Below are positions 61,086-64,000 of a stretch of DNA of 64,000 bases, piece by piece (position 1 is the first letter of the stretch; every line of letters starts with the position of its first letter). Both the position numbers and the translations under genes were made by a program. The notes beneath the pieces are model-generated. The model made no database searches. It was not told the DNA's origin and saw only the letters and a list, made by a program, of their open reading frames with translations. The stretch covers positions 5,084,001-5,148,000 of the forward strand of contig LR632930.1 in the NCBI GenBank assembly GCA_902167325.1, given 5' to 3'. Source of the DNA: Chitinophaga pinensis. GTDB taxonomy: Bacteria; Bacteroidota; Bacteroidia; Chitinophagales; Chitinophagaceae.

Positions 61086-62078
61086 TTAAGCATACAGTTT
61101 AGCCAGTCTGAAAAGGAAGAATTGAATATCTCTCACCCCTCTCATACTATTCCTAAACGCTTTTACCTTCGCATTGAATGATTCTGCAGCAGCATTGGTT
61201 GCCCTGTTATTGAAGAAGTTCAGTATGCCCAAATAATGGTTCTGTATCGTCCTGGCAAGGGTTCTGAAGGAGGCAAGCCCTGCTTCTTCCACGTCATTAT
61301 ACCATAACGCCAGCTTCTTAAATGCCTGCTCCTTGCAGGTGGACAACCGATAAACTTCTCCCAGCCGCAAAGACAGTTGATACGCTTTCTGAATAACAGG
61401 ATAGCGGCTAAAAAGGAGTTCGCCCCGTTGCTGTTGCTCCCTTGTCCAGAGCCGGTGGTGTTTGAACAGCAGATACCTGCTGCGGGCCAGTAACTGCTTA
61501 AGCGTATCTCCGTTAGGTAAAACCTCGGGATGATAAGTCTGTTGCAGCTTACGGGCCTGTTCATAAGACAGATTTTCCTGCTCGAGCGCTTCCCACCGGT
61601 AATGGATCCGGGTCTCCTGTACAGCATCAAAAGCCAGTTGTTGCACATGAAAACGATCGGTTACCCGGTGGGCATTGGGGAAACATCTTTTGACTGCAAG
61701 ATTTAAACTCCCGGACATATCCAGCGTCACCTCCTGCACAGTATTGCGGAGGCGTTTGGGTATCTTTTTTAGGATATCTATCAGGTAATCAGCCTGAGTG
61801 CCCTTGATCATCGCCACGATCGAGCCTTTGCGGCCCTTAGCCAGCTTATTGGTCACAATCGTATACAGTTCTCCGCTGGAGAATGCTGTTTCGTCAATGC
61901 TTAAATATGGGCTGATATTCTGCTCGAAAAGCATCCAGTGTTCAGCATGTTCTTTCTGTTTCCAGTCATGAAAGTCGCTGAGATGATGCTTGTATTGCTG
62001 CTGGAGCTGTTTGCCGTCAACTTGGAAGAGTTGCCCCAGTTGGGTCGGGCTAATGGGATAGTTATCTAAATGTCTTCT
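61086..62078 (-). CDS. ISL3/ISAon1-type transposase, DDE domain ORF
   Basis: The conserved domain has DDE residues in LSIDETAFSSGELYTIVTNK, VTLDMSGSLN and NAAAESFNAKVKAFRNSMRG. The first ATG in frame is at 61934, but the conserved sequence clearly extends upstream (YPISPTQLGQLFQVDGKQL, HLSDFHDWKQKEHAEHW) to a stop just before 62078, without a standard start codon. The frame is +1 relative to the short ORF, overlapping its last 17 bp. Expression therefore probably needs a frameshift or transcript slippage at the T7-A3 run near 62079-62088, or a non-standard start. The given end is the limit of the open frame. Confidence 0.85.
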   Translation of the reverse strand, partial: RRHLDNYPISPTQLGQLFQVDGKQLQQQYKHHLSDFHDWKQKEHAEHWMLFEQNISPYLSIDETAFSSGELYTIVTNKLAKGRKGSIVAMIKGTQADYLIDILKKIPKRLRNTVQEVTLDMSGSLNLAVKRCFPNAHRVTDRFHVQQLAFDAVQETRIHYRWEALEQENLSYEQARKLQQTYHPEVLPNGDTLKQLLARSRYLLFKHHRLWTREQQQRGELLFSRYPVIQKAYQLSLRLGEVYRLSTCKEQAFKKLALWYNDVEEAGLASFRTLARTIQNHYLGILNFFNNRATNAAAESFNAKVKAFRNSMRGVRDIQFFLFRLAKLYA

Positions 62079-62424
62079 TTAAAAAAAGACCGAACTCATT
62101 GGTAATTCGAGTTCCGTCGGCGACAAGGTTCCAGTCTCTGCTGATGGTTTGACCTGTTTCTACAATTTCCCAGCGTCGCCGTTTGATGACCAGGGTCACC
62201 TTCTGGCCCCGGATAGGGAAATCCTGCACCCTGATCTCGTCCAACAGTCCTTTGGAATGCAGTTTTACATCCTTATACTCTTCAGGAACCTCGTTACGCT
62301 CCTCCAGGTAAATATGAAGCCCATTGGGCGATTGAGTGGTTTTGATCAGGTCAAAATATTCGAGTATGCCGGCTGGCAAAAGGAGTTCGATGAGTTGTTT
62401 ATAGTTCTGGTCCACGGAGATCAT
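62062..62424 (-). CDS. ISAon1-type transposase N-terminal-region ORF
   Basis: 120 residues from the ATG at 62424; a longer frame to 62619 leaves the element and overlaps the tRNA-Lys gene, so it is excluded. The protein (LLPAGILEYFDLIKTT, GLHIYLEERN, DFPIRGQKVTLVIKRRRWE) matches the short N-terminal ORF found in front of ISAon1-family transposases, with a basic segment that may bind the ends. It ends in LFLKKTFR over the slippery T-run where the second ORF takes over. Confidence 0.85.
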   Translation of the reverse strand: MISVDQNYKQLIELLLPAGILEYFDLIKTTQSPNGLHIYLEERNEVPEEYKDVKLHSKGLLDEIRVQDFPIRGQKVTLVIKRRRWEIVETGQTISRDWNLVADGTRITNEFGLFLKKTFR

Positions 62425-62483
62425 TGAAATAGCATGCAAAAAAACGATTTTTTTAGCCTTCCCCCAACTTTTCAACTTGATCC

Positions 62484-62491
62484 GTGATAAG
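62484..62491. repeat. Right 8-bp target site duplication
   Basis: GTGATAAG, identical to 61046-61053, directly follows the right inverted repeat of the insertion sequence. Confidence 0.9.
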
Positions 62492-62562
62492 CCCTTCAGG
62501 ACAGGAGGCCACCAGTTCACTTGATCCGTGAAACCCGTGCTGGCAGACGGATTAAAACGAAA

Positions 62563-62586
62563 AAAGGTACGATTACTCGTACCTTT
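62563..62586 (-). terminator. Terminator of the tRNA-Lys transcript
   Basis: A perfect 10-bp stem AAAGGTACGA / TCGTACCTTT with a 4-nt loop, followed on the minus strand by further Ts. It begins 2 bp after the tRNA 3' end. Confidence 0.85.
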
Positions 62587-62587
62587 G

Positions 62588-62660
62588 TGATCCCGCTGGG
62601 ACTCGAACCCAGGGCCCATACATTAAAAGTGTATTGCTCTACCAACTGAGCTACAGGATC
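62588..62660 (-). tRNA. tRNA-Lys (anticodon TTT)
   Basis: 73 nt fold into a full cloverleaf: acceptor GATCCTG / CGGGATC with one G-T pair, D arm GCTC / GAGC, anticodon arm ATACA-CTTTTAA-TGTAT with anticodon TTT, a 5-nt variable loop, and T arm CTGGG-TTCGAGT-CCCAG. The discriminator base is A. CCA is not encoded. Confidence 0.97.
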
Positions 62661-62760
62661 ATCACCGTTTCATTTGGGATTGCAAAGATAGGAATAAAAT
62701 TATTCTTGCCAAATAATTCATGAATTTAATTCCCCATCCCCTCTCAAAGCAGCCACCACT

Positions 62761-64000
62761 TTACTTCTTCGGCGAGAAAAATATTTTACGCACGCCAGCA
62801 TCCGATGATTTGCGCTCGTCATATACATGCAGTGAATAATATTTTCCGGCAGCCCAATCATCTACCATATTATCGTAAAACGCACTGCCGGGATTACCGC
62901 TTTGTCCACCGGGATAGATCCCCCATGCCTTCGTTTCCTTACCCAGTTCCACCACCATCCGCCACGATGGACCATGCGTCTGCTTCGTTGCGTTTACGAT
63001 ATGCGCTCCACCGCCGGTATGCAGTCCCATCCTGCTGAATGCGGGGATGCTCCTGCTCAGGTGACGAATATCAGTGCCACGGTTGCCTCCGATCGACAGA
63101 TCGCCCCTTGCGGCTATGGCCGCTGCCGTATCCGCAGCTTCCTGCAGTGCAGCAGTTACCTGGTCGGCCAGGGTTTCGCGGGAAGGTGTTTTGATATCAT
63201 CCACAAAACGCATGGCGCTGTCACGCATGAGCCAGTACAATGTAGCCTCTGCTGTGGGCATATGCCAGACCAGACTGTCTTTTTCCGGCATTTCATCGCG
63301 CCAGATGCGGGCGTTCAGATTAGCCCACCAGAGGTTGAACACGGTAGCAGCCTTACTGTCTGGTGAGGATACGCCATCCCATTGAAACATCATCTCCCAG
63401 TAAGGCCGTTGTGCGGCAGTCAGCTTGTTTGGCATTACATAATCAGACAGGAAGGGCACCGCGCTCACGGCGAGGCGGTTGGTATTGTCGTTCTGCAGGC
63501 GCATCATATCTTCAGGCGTTACACCCTGCATGGCACTCAGCTGCTCCTGAATACGGAGGCCCCGGTAAACTGAGTAGTAGCCGAACATATTGTAAGGGAA
63601 TGTACTATCTGTGGAATGCTGGTTGGCCGACTGCACAAAGCCCTGTGCGGGGTTCTGAATGTGCGGGTTCTCGCTCATGGGAATATATCCCTGCCAGGCA
63701 TAGGTACTGTCGCTGCCGGGCATCACGAATTTACCCTGATCTTTCCAGCGCAGCGGGTGCTTTCCGTTCTGCCAGATGGCAATACCATCTTCCTTCCCTG
63801 CAAACACAAAATTCTGGGCTGGCGAGCCCCATACTGCCAGTGCTTCTGTATAACCGGTGTAGTTCTTCGCGCGGTTGAGGCGGTAGAGGCTCAGTAGTTC
63901 GTTGGATGGGTCGTGGGCGGTCCACCGCATGGCAAGATATCCGTTACCGAATCCTTCGCCACCAAAACCGGGATCGTAGAGTACAGGACCCCAAACAGTA
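62761..64000 (-). CDS. Penicillin acylase family protein (N-terminal part beyond window)
   Basis: The frame is open to the right edge (413 codons visible); its 5' part is missing. The visible part is the end of a penicillin amidase / N-acyl-homoserine-lactone acylase beta chain: VWGPVLYDPGFGG, LAMRWTAHDPSNELLSLYRLNRAKNY, WQGYIPMSENPHIQNPAQGFVQSANQ, and near the end GGGAHIVNATKQTHGPSWRMVVEL and YPGGQSGNPGSAFYDNMVDDWAAGKY. The N-terminal catalytic Ser of the beta chain lies outside. Such Ntn hydrolases are exported, self-cleaving and deacylate amides; the substrate is unknown. Confidence 0.92.
   Translation of the reverse strand, partial: TVWGPVLYDPGFGGEGFGNGYLAMRWTAHDPSNELLSLYRLNRAKNYTGYTEALAVWGSPAQNFVFAGKEDGIAIWQNGKHPLRWKDQGKFVMPGSDSTYAWQGYIPMSENPHIQNPAQGFVQSANQHSTDSTFPYNMFGYYSVYRGLRIQEQLSAMQGVTPEDMMRLQNDNTNRLAVSAVPFLSDYVMPNKLTAAQRPYWEMMFQWDGVSSPDSKAATVFNLWWANLNARIWRDEMPEKDSLVWHMPTAEATLYWLMRDSAMRFVDDIKTPSRETLADQVTAALQEAADTAAAIAARGDLSIGGNRGTDIRHLSRSIPAFSRMGLHTGGGAHIVNATKQTHGPSWRMVVELGKETKAWGIYPGGQSGNPGSAFYDNMVDDWAAGKYYSLHVYDERKSSDAGVRKIFFSPKK

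Larger units (their letters stand above)
61054..62483 (-). mobile_element. Complete ISL3-family insertion sequence, ISAon1 type
   Basis: 1430 bp. The ends begin GGATCAAGT on both sides and match at 18 of the first 24 positions (left at 61054, right read on the minus strand from 62483), with a shared TGGGGGA block inside. The flanks carry the perfect 8-bp duplication GTGATAAG. Two minus-strand frames, the short N-terminal ORF (62062-62424) and the DDE transposase ORF (61086-62078), fill the element. Both look intact, so the element may be recent and active. It inserted between a GNAT gene and a tRNA-Lys gene. Confidence 0.9.

Noticed and set aside
62425-62619. N-terminal extension of the short transposase ORF to 62619
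   Set aside because: It would leave the insertion sequence through its right inverted repeat and run through the terminator into the tRNA-Lys gene.
1-64000. CRISPR arrays, integrons, phage or plasmid replication genes
   Set aside because: No regularly spaced repeats, cas genes, integrase, capsid, terminase or replication genes were seen.

Overview
The window reads as chromosome of a Bacteroidetes bacterium, most likely Chitinophagaceae and close to Chitinophaga. The evidence is three SusC/SusD pairs, ECF sigma/FecR pairs of the Bacteroidetes type, a Gld-type ABC exporter with a fused GldF-GldG subunit, DUF5017, DUF5977 and DUF6266 proteins, an ISAon1-type (ISL3) insertion sequence, and several -7 boxes of the Bacteroidetes form TAnnTTTG. 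The assignment rests on recognised families, not on a database search.

Layout. 1-5.9 kb (minus strand): two tandem MutS-like ATPases (the first runs off the left edge) and a GldA-like ATPase with a GldF-GldG fusion. 5.9-13.6 kb (minus): a sigma/anti-sigma controlled nutrient-uptake locus of ECF sigma, FecR, STN-containing SusC, SusD and a small lipoprotein. 13.7-15.2 kb (plus): a Crp-like regulator and a sterol-desaturase-family membrane enzyme.

15.3-36.4 kb is the most interesting part. It holds a 20-kb minus-strand operon-like locus of SusC, SusD, DUF5017 lipoprotein, sodium:solute symporter, three large mutually homologous secreted proteins of unrecognised catalytic family, an SGNH esterase and a cytoplasmic FAD oxidoreductase. 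A LacI regulator is encoded divergently. It lacks the sigma/FecR/STN module of the other two loci. Instead, a tandem pair of GGGAA-N2-TTCCC palindromes with a fixed 19-bp centre spacing occurs both at the regulator promoter and inside the operon, with a single related palindrome in the SusC leader. I infer a LacI-controlled glycan-utilisation locus for an unidentified glycan.

36.5-41.7 kb: a DoxX/ArsR/SRPBCC operon with its own visible palindromic operators, a DUF4886 SGNH-like protein, a DUF6266 protein and an MFS drug-type transporter. 41.8-50.4 kb: a second sigma/FecR/STN-SusC/SusD locus ending in a GH29 alpha-L-fucosidase. 50.5-60.9 kb: a RibD/DHFR-like reductase, a large RHS-like secreted protein with two DUF5977 repeats, a secreted unknown, an OmpA-family protein, a GH110-like parallel beta-helix glycosidase and a GNAT acetyltransferase. 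61.0-62.5 kb: a complete ISL3/ISAon1 insertion sequence with a perfect 8-bp target duplication, next to a tRNA-Lys gene. The right edge cuts a penicillin-acylase-family gene.

How the genes work together: three outer-membrane SusCD import systems feed periplasmic hydrolases. Two appear to be switched by trans-envelope sigma/anti-sigma signalling through the STN domain, and one by a cytoplasmic LacI sensor. The latter has its own inner-membrane symporter and cytosolic oxidoreductase, so the inferred route runs from surface capture through periplasmic cleavage and deacylation and sodium-driven uptake to intracellular oxidation.
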